64,000 nucleotides of DNA from NCBI GenBank assembly GCA_045837725.1, contig JBEWZL010000119.1:124001-188000 (forward strand), given 5' to 3'. Under the pieces are notes generated by a model, which did not search any database, was not told the origin of the DNA, and saw only the letters and a list, made by a program, of their open reading frames with translations. Below are positions 1 to 9,790 of the stretch, piece after piece; the stretch's first letter is position 1, and every line of letters starts with the position of its first letter. The translations under genes and the position numbers were made by a program. Source of the DNA: Vermamoeba vermiformis (Eukaryota; Tubulinea; Echinamoebida).

Positions 1-350
1 ATAGGGTTTGTTTATTTCCGAGCGACAAAGATTGAAACAGCACGAAGTAAGGTTATTACATCGTAAGGAATAGAACTTGTAAGGTCTATGTCTTCGCCGA
101 TTCTCAAAGGACCAGATCCAATCGGAGTCGAATGACACACGCCTAAAAAAAAAAAAGATTGTCCTTCAACGGCGTCGAGCAAGTGTTGCAAGGTATACTT
201 CTATTGCCAAGGTCTATCTCGGATATACTATTTGTTGCAAAATCGGTTTGGGGGTTGAGTTCACGTTCATGAAATTAGTGAGTTTCACCGCCGAACAGAT
301 AAATAAAGTAAAAATTCATTCGGAAATATAATCTTACGACAACAGCAAAG
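1..350. other. Upstream region of the P450 gene
   Basis: No exon could be supported here on either strand. A short A-run lies near 147-158, and an AT-rich GATAAATAAA stretch about 50 bases before the P450 start could act as a TATA-like element. The region probably holds the P450 promoter and the end of an upstream gene outside the window. Confidence 0.4.
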
Positions 351-2341
351 ATGCTAACTATTGCGATCGTATTATCGGCGATTGCCGTTCTCGTTACGTG
401 GCTCTACAGCCGCATCCCTAAACGACTCCCGCAACACTTGCCAGGATGGAGCATGTTAGAGTCTATGATGAACCTAAGAAAATTTAGAAAAGCGATACTT
501 GATTCTACGAAGACTGGGGCGAAATGGTGGCGAATGTACATTATTGGCCAAGAAACACTGATCGCGACGCATCCTGACACTGTAAAGGTTCGTTGTTACT
601 GAAACATAATTATTTACTATGCTTTAGCATTTATACTAATATTCTTGATTTTTAAATTTAGTTAGTATTGACGCATCCAGAAATTTTTCCTAAGCAAGAC
701 ATCCCTGCCTTCTCTAAGAAGATGGCTCGTATATTTGGCAAAAATTTATTGACTTTGAACGGGGATGACTGGCAGTAAGTGCATGGCGAAGCTGAATATG
801 AAATTTAAATTTCTGGAACTGAGCTTGGACTTTTAAAGGAATCATCGACGTGCCCTGAGCCCGGCTTTCCATTATGACGCTGTTAAGAGTTTTATTCCCT
901 TATTTGTCAAGAAAACAAACGAATTATTGGAGATCTGGAAAGGAATCGAAGACAAACCCGTCTTTGCCCAGCCCACCTGGATGCCTAAATACACTCTCGA
1001 TGTCCTGAGTATGTTAAATTAGACCTTATTATTAGAATATCTGGACATCTGACACAATTCTCATTTTCTAAGGCACATCCGTCTTTGGCTACGATTTTCG
1101 TGCTATCTATGGAAACGAAGACAGCGAGCTTGATGCCTATTATACTTCCGTTAATTATGGTGTCAAGCCACTTCAAATTGCCCGCATTCTGGTGCGTATT
1201 TTGATACACAACAATCAGGATACAAAACTAATTCGCTTGAAGTTATCGCTCATCACTCACGTCCCTTTGACTTGGGATCTCGATGCCGCCGTCGGAGTTA
1301 TGGACAACTTTTGCCGCAAACTGATTCTCGTAAGAGCTGCACTATGATGATGCTGTTCAGCACCGGGATCTGACTTCTTTTACTAGGAACACGAGCGAAA
1401 CTTGGACAAGACAGATAAAGACCCTAATAAGTTTGACATTGTTGATATGATGCTGCAAGCTGAACCTAAACTTACCATTGACGAGGTATTAAATAACAAT
1501 TTCAGATCCGTCTTGCTACCGCCACTTTAGCTCATATTTTCACTTACAGATGGTTTCTGATGTCTTCTTATTCTTCGTGGCTGGTCACGAGACGACGTCT
1601 TCAGCACTCTCGTGGTTGTTATACTACTTGGCACAATATCCTGAGATCCAAGAGAAGGCACGAAAAGAGGCTCAAACAGTGCTTCAAGGACAAGAGTTCA
1701 CTGCCGCACATTTACGCGAATTTACTTACATCTCCATGGTACTCAAAGAGAATATGCGCATTCAACCTCCCATCGCTGCTTTGTCCACCAGAAAGTGCGC
1801 TCAAGACACCGAGTTTGAAGGCATTAAAATTCCTGCTGGCGTAAGTCACAACACTTCTGATATTGATAAATATAATGCTAACGTGCACTAGACTCGTATT
1901 GGACTTGGATTCGAAGCTGTGCATCACAACCCTCAGTTCTGGCCGGAGCCAGACAAGTTCATTCCCGAACGATTTGAACTCAAGAAAGGCGAGTCTATTC
2001 TCGAAGAAAACTCAACCAAACAACATCCGTTTGCTTACTTCCCCTTCTCGCTTCGATCTCGTGCTTGGTAAGTCTCAACGACACATTGACACGTGTCGTG
2101 AAAAATATCCAAGTGACACGTGTCAACGATTTTGACCCAGCCGGTCCGAAGTAGTATTGATTTGATATTGATTCGGTCCTATTGTAGCATCGGCAATCAG
2201 TTCTCCGTGATCGAACAAACAGTCTTCTTGTCCATGTTGTTGCAGAAGTACAGCTGGACGATGGCCACTTACAAGCCCCCCTCAGTCAACCCTATTCTCA
2301 ATCACCCCGATGAGTTGTCACTGAATTTGACTCGTCTCTAA
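351..2341 (+). CDS. Cytochrome P450 monooxygenase
   Basis: Haem-thiolate monooxygenase, probably bound to the ER by the N-terminal hydrophobic helix (residues 2-18). Exons: 351-587, 662-774, 839-1008, 1073-1191, 1243-1329, 1387-1485, 1550-1840, 1892-2067, 2188-2341; all phases agree and give 481 residues, normal for the family. Visible landmarks are the helix C motif HRRALSPAFH, the helix I oxygen-activation motif AGHETT (about residue 285), the ExxR motif ENMR (about 342) and the haem ligand Cys about 431 in FSLRSRACIG. The usual glycine at the fourth position of the haem loop is Arg here, which is unusual. Layout and the ERF cross-over segment resemble CYP4-like fatty-acid hydroxylases, but the substrate cannot be told from sequence. 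The last intron holds two copies of the palindrome TGACACGTGTC. Confidence 0.93.
2114..2125. repeat. Palindrome TGACACGTGTCA (P450 intron copy)
   Basis: Perfect 12-base palindrome inside the last P450 intron. A second, slightly shorter copy (TGACACGTGTC) starts at 2087, so two sit within 40 bases. The same word recurs in introns elsewhere in this window. Confidence 0.7.
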
Positions 2342-2680
2342 TACACCTCTATATTTCTAGATCTTATGAACCGCTTCACTCTTTGTAATCTAACATTCAT
2401 TGTATATTCAACATGTCGGTGAGAAGATCCAAAAAAATCTGATTCGTTTAAACTAATAAAATTAATTTTACTCCAATTGTTCGATTGGCCAGGAAATTGC
2501 GTATTATTGACTTTTCCAAAAGTCGTTCTCGGGCACAAATTGAATGAAAGATAAATTCTCAGCTTTCGCAGCAACAAATGTTCCGAGATATTTTCCATTT
2601 CGTTTTTGCACTTTTGATTGTGAAACCAAACCACAAAGAAATGGCCGGAAACACTTCCGATAATATATTCAAATCCACAA

Positions 2681-4059
2681 ATGAACGAACTAACAGGTAA
2701 GAACATATATGACCACAGTGATATGTTATTAATTACCTGTTTAGAACATCTGCATAATCTTCTACTCACGGGAGAAGATAGTGGTATGTAGAATAGAAAT
2801 ACTATTTTAAATATATAATTATTAATATTTGACAAGATTTTACCGTGATTGTGTCCAATGAAGCTGAACAAAAGATCCATAAAAAAGTGCACAAATTAAT
2901 ATTGCAACAGAGCCCGTATTTTAAAGGCGTGGGTGCTGAAATATTAATACCAAAAATATATCTAATTTCTAATAATTAATTTTAGCTTTTTCGCATGCAA
3001 GGAACTGAAGCTCAAAACGGATGTGTCGAATTGACTACAATCAGCGAAGAAATTTTCAATCACGTGTTAGATTACTTATATGGAAAAGACATAACCGTAT
3101 CGGGTGATGACGCACTTGAAGTTGCCGTAGCAGCATCGTATCTGCAGCTTCCAAAATTGAAATTGAAGTGTTTGCATCTGTTCGCGGGAGAAAACTCAGA
3201 GACAGGAGCTAATAAGCCTGCTAAAGCTCTTACCAAACTGTTAGAAATGCCTGATAGGCCAAGTCCTCAAGAAACATTGCAGATCCGTTATATTTATGAG
3301 TAAGTACGAAACAGATCGGATCCGAAAAAATTCTAAAATATTTTTGCAGGACGTTCATTGGCAATTTTATGCATTGGAAAAATGCCGATAAGTGTTCGAT
3401 GGCATTTTTAACCTCATTAGTATCACTTTACGGCAAGACATCGCCAGCTGTTTGCGTTTTTGCGATCGACAGTTGGATTCGTGCTCATAACGCACCAGCT
3501 GATATAGTCAGGCCATTGCTCGACTACATAAATTTGGATAATTTGCAGACTCTCGGTTTAAAGCATCTTCTACGCATGAACATAGCGGATGAAGAGCGAA
3601 CGCAAATCCTGAAAAAGCAGCTCGAAGCACAATCACCAAAAAAAATCAATAAGTTCAAATTAAAGTTTAAAGGAGACTTGGCTATCGAATTTGAACGTCA
3701 AAATGCCTTATTGTAAGTTCCTACTCGAAGTTTCTGGGTGGATGTGGCATCCGGCTAACACGTTTATTAGCGTATTCCAATGTACTGCCTTTGGAGCCAA
3801 ACCTGCTGAAAAAATGCGCGTATTTAACTTCTATGCGATGAAATTGCCGCAACCGATGAAGATCCGTATTGAACTTCAATCATCGACCAATCAACTTATA
3901 ACTTCATGGACGCTATTATACAGTCCTGTTGGTAAAATATCTAGTGGTGGTGCTATAGAGGCGAATGATAAGCGAGCGATGGTCCTTGGACTGAGAGAAA
4001 TGGCGAATCCAATCTTCAACTTCATAGTCTCGATAACCCCGCAAGAATCCACAAACTAA
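2681..4059 (+). CDS. BTB/POZ domain protein
   Basis: Protein-interaction protein; BTB domains form dimers and often act as Cullin-3 adaptors, though that role is inferred. Exons: 2681-2696, 2745-2783, 2837-2928, 2986-3299, 3350-3712, 3771-4059, giving 370 residues. The BTB fold is seen in DFTVIVSNE, then a KIHKKVHKLIL stretch that replaces the usual AHK-AIL, SPYFKG, and the strand before DYLYGKDI. A helical BACK-like region follows and then a C-terminal beta-rich region with no domain I recognise. The start at 2681 is the first Met after an in-frame stop; the frame stays open to 2624, so an extra 5' exon is possible. It lies 340 bases after the P450 gene on the same strand. Confidence 0.8.
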
Positions 4060-4221
4060 TGTTAATTCACTGTAAATATATACATATTAGTTTAATGTAA
4101 ATAAACCTTCGTGGATCAGCTGTCGTTCTAAAACGGGAAAACTGTCGGCGGAAAAACTTTAAATTTTAGCGCTGACAAGCAATCAAATCTTTTTCTTATT
4201 CAATATTATTATAATACCACA

Positions 4222-6558
4222 ATGGAGACAACATTGAATGTATTGAAAACGACTAGTATGGTCGTTGGTGGCTTTGTTGGAATACAGCTTTTACGAGTTG
4301 GAAAGATTCTGCTCGTAGATGCAATTCAAACCAAAGGTAAATGCACTAGTATTTATTAATAACATATATAAAAAAACCTATTTCCTCAACCTCAATTATT
4401 ATGACGGTGAATACTTTATTTAAGAAATAACCGTTAAATTTTTACTTTTCTTCTGCACGATTCTGTTGCTCCAAATACTTGAAAAATATTTTCGTATGAA
4501 TATTTATATATTAACCAATGCTTTATTAATTTAGATCTGCGTAACGAGCCGTTACCCAAAGATCTGCCCAACCAAGTCTTGCTTAAAACAAAGACAGAAA
4601 CATTTAACCATCAATATTATATTGCAGTGCGTAATGGTAAGCTAATTAACATATTCAATCTGCTTTTAATCTCTAATAATTGATGACAGGTCGCATCTAC
4701 TTCAAACCTATTGAAACACCAGACCAAGTGGAGAAGCAACAGTGGAACTCTTGGTTATTGTTGGGAATAGACGGTAATATAACGGTAATTATCCTTTTAA
4801 CAATAATCTAACAACTTGTATCTAATTTTAGGTCTCCCACATCCGGGTGCATTTTTCAATTTTGTTCCTAGGTGCGTATATCTCTCCATAATATACATTA
4901 TGTTATATTAACGATTTAATTTAGCGGATGGTTCGCTTTTGACTTCAAAAGACCAAAAGGAATTGAAGAAATTGACGCAGATGGCGACAACTTGATCTGC
5001 ATTGGCGACAATCGCATCGTATACTATTTGAAGCTCGATAAATTCAAATGGCAAGGTCGATGGGGCATGTATCTATATTTAGGCTTCAAATTAGGTCCTG
5101 CTGCTTGGGTACGCATTCACAATTTTTTTAAGCGGATGCGTAAACTAACTTTCATTAGATCAAATTGCCTGAAAAAAACCTTGGATATTCTATCTCCCAT
5201 AGAGGAAGCTATAGTATGTTATTTAAGTTATTAATAGAGCTGTTCTAATTTGTCTGTGATCAGATGCGTACATGGAAGACATTAACGGCACAAAGCACCA
5301 TTCAACTACTGGCTGCACAACGTTATATCTATTAGACCCCAATCAACTCGACATTGTTTACAACGACCCATGGCTCTCGCCTTACTGGACTGAACATACT
5401 TTTGAAGGTCCAACCGAATCCGCTTTGGATTCGTACAAAGAAAATCACAAGCCCGTTGATGGCCTCTATCCTACTGATAGACATCGTATTAAGATGCTGC
5501 ACCTTACTGCTAGTGGTTCTAACATGTTTGTCGTGTCTACCAATGGTCTCTTGTTCACGCGACTCGTTGACTTTGACATTGCAGGATTGAATCCAGTGTT
5601 CAAAGTAAGACTTAACAGTTATTTATTTACATTACTAATGTCGGCTATAATAGTATACATACGAGCGTAAGACGTTTCCGACAGACACAGTCCGTGGATT
5701 GCCCGCGCCAGGATGGATCCAACACACATCCATCAAGCCAGGTAACACAACATTATAAGTCAGTAACAAATGTATCTAACGCTTGCAAATAGAGCAAGGA
5801 TCTATCACTAAAATGCTCACTATCTTCCAATGCGGTCAAGGCAGTTCAGCGTACACGTTAAGGGTGGCTGGTTTCAACAATAAGGGCGAGAAAGGCACGC
5901 GTTAAATAGTATAACTTAATTATTTTTCCTACTAATCTTGCCTTTCAGGCTATTTTACCAAGCCAATTGTGCCCGCAAACGGTCCCTGGACTTTTGTACC
6001 GGACTTGGATCTGCCCATCACACGTGAGTTTTACAAATTTTTCCTTAAGCCCTTTTTTAAACATTTTTATTATTAGAGGCTGATATTATCGATGTCAATA
6101 CTCCCTTGCAACTCGGGCCTGTTATTGGTGCTGATTACACATGCACGCAAAAGATCAACAACAAGTCCGTCACAATCACATTGAAGGACTATCATCCTTC
6201 GTACGCTGAGACCGATGTGGTCATTACTGTCGACAACGAGAAGCTGAATTACGGCATCAAATTGTACGCGATTGGATTGAACTTGAAATTCAAAGGCACC
6301 ATTGTCATTCCCGATCGATTCGTCGAGGAAAATCCGCACAATTTGATGGCACCACTTTTCGGCAGCAGAAAATTGATCCCTGTAACGATCTCAGCGCCAA
6401 AGAAGTTCCTGTTTGGTCTGTTCAGCAAGAATAAGGACGAGTATCCGACCTTTGTGATTAAAGATCGCTTGGACAAGGACAGTGATGGGCCTATTCGTGC
6501 TCTGCCAAAGTTCTTGGTCACCAAACACATCAAATGGACCTTGCAAAAACAAAATTAA
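4222..6558 (+). CDS. Unrecognised membrane-anchored protein
   Basis: I do not recognise this family. Eleven exons join in phase: 4222-4336, 4535-4636, 4690-4773, 4832-4871, 4925-5108, 5159-5213, 5264-5604, 5672-5741, 5793-5900, 5949-6023, 6077-6558, giving 551 residues. A hydrophobic segment near residues 12-30 looks like an uncleaved signal anchor or membrane helix. The rest is rich in aromatic residues and short strands (for example DNLICIGDNRIVYYLKL and HLTASGSNMFVVSTNGLL), which suggests a beta-propeller or other all-beta fold, but no blade motif is clear. The start lies in a good context (CACAATGG). Intron 9 uses a GTTAAA donor. The coding frame is certain; the function is not. Confidence 0.8.
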
Positions 6559-6697
6559 CTCGTAGTTAATATAACTGAGCTGTATTAATAACATTAATAA
6601 AAGCAACAACGTATTTATGGTTGGTTTAAAATGATTGGAGAAAAATAAACGCGAACTACGGAACAAAATCCAATTAATTTAAAGAAAGAATACCACA

Positions 6698-9057
6698 ATG
6701 GAAGCCAACATTGCAAAAAAGAGGAAAATATCAGATGGAACAGCGATTGACGCAGCAATTGACTTGGATAAATTCGTCTTCTTGCCAATCCGACTAAAAA
6801 CTCTGCAACAAAATTTAGAATCAATTCCAAAGGATATAGTAAGACCTAAAATATCTCCTATGTTCACAATTTCTCAAATGATACCAAAGACTACGCTCTG
6901 AAATGAAAATTATTATTTATTAGAAATTATTTTAAATTTGTCCGATTGATAATTAATCGGAATTTAGCGTTTATATTCGTAACAGTATTAACAATAATTT
7001 TTCTTAGCTTGTACGCACGCTAATTAGCATGTCCAATCAAGATCTGTCATTCATTGTTAAATTGAATGAAGAAATTCCTGAGAGTATGTATTATATAGCT
7101 TCCATTGGTCACTTTGAATAGAATAAGCACTAATATTAATTATGATTTTAGATATTGAAATAATATCAGAACCAATACCAACGTACTTCGATCTAGATCT
7201 GCCAATCCTCGCAAACGAACAGGACCATAACAATACTTTTGAGACCCAACAATATGAACCTAAGAAAATCAAGGCTTATATTGATATTTTATTTCGGAGA
7301 CATACTTATCATAGCCCTAGTAAGTCAGATCCCAAACAAATTATTTAAAATACTAACAAATTTCCAGGCAATGGCTATCTTAACGAATTACACGTTGAAA
7401 ATCACGTTAATGTACGAGGATTCCATTTTTAAGCGAATAATTGACACTAATCAATTCATTTGTTCCGGCAGTACAATCACCTGATTGCTGGACTCGAAAA
7501 AATGCTTGCCCGTGCTCGCTTGTTATATGAGATTGGTGAAATAGTGAGTGCTTATATTATACTGCGTATCATGGCCGAAGAAATTGATGAGGTAAGAGAA
7601 CTAAAGCATAAAAATAATATATCAATTTTTTCGCGGTACCACATTTATATCTCAACACGAACAAATGGATTAGTATTCGTTTGAAAAAAATATTATACAT
7701 CTATTTTTGGCTTATATAAAGATCCACATTGCAATCGAGAGTGATGACGTTTAACATATTCGTCAGATCTGCAACATAGATCTCTCTCTAATAGATAGGC
7801 TCTGTATTGTAGAAGGCCTGTGCAGATGACTAATGACTTGGTTTTTTTTTTAATAGAATAGAATTATAACCAATGGCAATTACGACGAAGAAGTGATGGA
7901 CACACCAGCACGAGCTATTCCTTATCACGTGGACCAATTTCTCGCTGAAATTATGCCTAAATTGAGCGACGAAGAGAAAAAATATTGCAAAGATAAGATG
8001 CCAATGTAAGCGAAAATAGTTTAGTACATAATTCAGGGCAGATCCAACTTTTACACGTGAACTTTGACACGTGTCAAACCAATTTTTTCACAGTTTTTGA
8101 TATTCAATGTTTAACCTTTTTTGGTGTAAAGGTACGAAGATCAAAAGCCATCTGAAGAAAACAACACTTTTGCCATCACCAATTTTCCATTCGACATTCA
8201 ATACGTGTTGAAAAGATATGAAGCTGCGTATCTAAAGAGCAGTCCTTATGAAGGTCAATACAAGCTCAAAAGTTTAGTTTCGGTAAGTATGATACTACAG
8301 CATATATATATAGCCTACTGTTAGTCTAATATGACCTAGCCCATAGACACCGAGAATCATTACACCATTGTAGCGACAGTGCCGGCAGTGAACAAAAAGC
8401 ACGGTCTGTACAAACAAGAGCTGCATTTCAACACGAAGACGCTCATCTCGTACAAGTGCTCGTGTGTGCATGGACATTCATTTTGCAAACATTTGGCTGG
8501 GTTGGCAGGACACATCTGCGCTGAAAAGCACAAATTGTTGTGTTACATGAATGGGGCCATGACAGTACAAGCCAATGTGACCAAGACACGGCCCACAAGA
8601 CACACAACTATCGCTAATTCAATAATAATAATCGAATCACCGCTGGTACACCGGTCAGATCTGCACCGATAACCACACACAACTTGACCACTCGTGTTGT
8701 GAGGCAAGACCAAAGTGCTTTTGCAACACCTCGTCTGTCCATTGGACGAAGCAGAAGGTCACGGCGTCGAAGATGGTAATACTGTCTGCATTCACTGAAC
8801 GTCAAATGGTGTTTGGATTGGAAGTAAATGATCGCATGGCAAAAGGTCACCCAAACGAGGTAATGGTTGTTGGGATTTCGGCCGTACCCTCGTGGTCCCC
8901 AAACGCCAGTGGCGGGGCCCAGACGAATGCCCGTTAAGTCCGACTCCTAGTACTGTGACTGAATTCCCTTTGTGCTCTCGTATAGGGAAGTTGTACCGTT
9001 TTATCATTTGGCCCTGGAGAATTAATGATTTATTATGAGAATACAGTGACTCTATAA
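6698..9057 (+). CDS. SWIM zinc-finger protein
   Basis: Protein of 440 residues with a C-terminal SWIM-type zinc motif, CSCVHGHSFCKHLAGL (C-x-C, then C-x-H). SWIM motifs bind zinc and mediate DNA or protein contacts; the exact role here is unknown. Exons: 6698-6838, 7008-7083, 7152-7319, 7368-7405, 7472-7591, 7857-8005, 8132-8282, 8340-8645, 8709-8775, 8825-8859, 8986-9057. The last three exons are short and rest on phase, intron signals and a sensible ending; if they are wrong the frame stops at 8672. The N-terminus is basic (KKRK), a possible nuclear signal. The middle is acidic and helical. The gene runs into the small minus-strand gene at 9086 with under 30 bases between the two stop codons. 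Confidence 0.7.
8063..8078. repeat. Palindrome TTTGACACGTGTCAAA (SWIM-gene intron)
   Basis: Perfect 16-base palindrome inside the intron between exons 6 and 7 of the SWIM-motif gene. The identical 16-mer occurs at 60200-60215 in an intron of another gene. Confidence 0.8.
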
Positions 9058-9085
9058 AAGTTGAGGTTGGAGCCCATAGAGTAGG

Positions 9086-9466
9086 CTAACATCGGATCAA
9101 TATGGCACAGCCTAACGATGAGAACCAGACCCAATGCACGAGCGGGTAATCAGCGTAATGGTGAAAAGTGTCCGAGATGCCGTGCAAGAGCCACCCAAAT
9201 CCGATCCAAAGTGGATTATAGAGTCCAATAAAAGCGCATAAGAAGAATAATGAGCCTGCTACTGTTTCTATCTTACCGAAAGGTCCATTGACGTAACAAC
9301 CGCCACAAAACGCAAGCATTAAACTAGCAAAATTGAGTCGCATTTGGTAGTCAACAAATCCAAGACCTACGATTGAAGCAGCTCCTACAACAACGCTTAA
9401 GATCGCTGAAGGCCAAGTGAAGATAGAATGCTTGTTGCATTTGTGGATCTCGCTTTGAGCGTTCAT
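9086..9466 (-). CDS. Small four-helix membrane protein
   Basis: Intronless frame of 126 residues with about four hydrophobic segments (residues 18-38, 45-62, 70-88 and 108-124). The loop HGISDTFHHYADYP carries a cluster of His and Asp before the last helix. That arrangement recalls bacterial DUF6010 membrane proteins, where an H...D...HH motif sits in the same place; I make this match from memory and am not sure of it. Function unknown. It is convergent with the SWIM-motif gene. An intron-free gene among intron-rich neighbours could point to transfer or to recent retroposition, but base use does not stand out. Confidence 0.65.
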   Translation of the reverse strand: MNAQSEIHKCNKHSIFTWPSAILSVVVGAASIVGLGFVDYQMRLNFASLMLAFCGGCYVNGPFGKIETVAGSLFFLCAFIGLYNPLWIGFGWLLHGISDTFHHYADYPLVHWVWFSSLGCAILIRC

Positions 9467-9790
9467 TTGTTGTCGCTGATTTGAGTAAGTATATAATGTA
9501 GCAGTTTATTTATGTCGGTTGTAACGAAATCTCACTATCCCGTGCTTACGATCGTAACTAATGTTAGTCCGGGCCGTAAGGTTCGTAACAAATTTACTTA
9601 CGGTTAACCGCAATTACGCAAATGAAAGCACGCGATTAAATCTATTTTTAACTATTCAAAAATGGGAGTTTATTTGATTATGCAACACGTGTCATAATGT
9701 TATATATTATCGTAGTTTTATCATTTTCTAGCCGCTAGTGTACAACGCTTTGTAGGGGTAAATAAAAAGGCTCTATTTCTTCGGCTCTTT
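9467..9790. other. Intergenic region
   Basis: No coding frame or RNA gene seen. It holds one more ACACGTGT word (about 9686-9693) and should contain the promoter of the small membrane gene and the 3' end of the RhoGEF gene. Confidence 0.4.

Noticed and set aside
2338-2892. Minus-strand frame of 184 codons opposite the BTB gene start
   Set aside because: Low-complexity, Phe/Ile/Asn-rich translation without domain or splice support; it overlaps clear plus-strand exons of the BTB gene.
8776-8985. Open plus frame reading MVFGLEVNDRMAKGHPNEV as one long exon
   Set aside because: Part of it is better explained as the 35-base exon of the SWIM-motif gene flanked by introns with matching phase.
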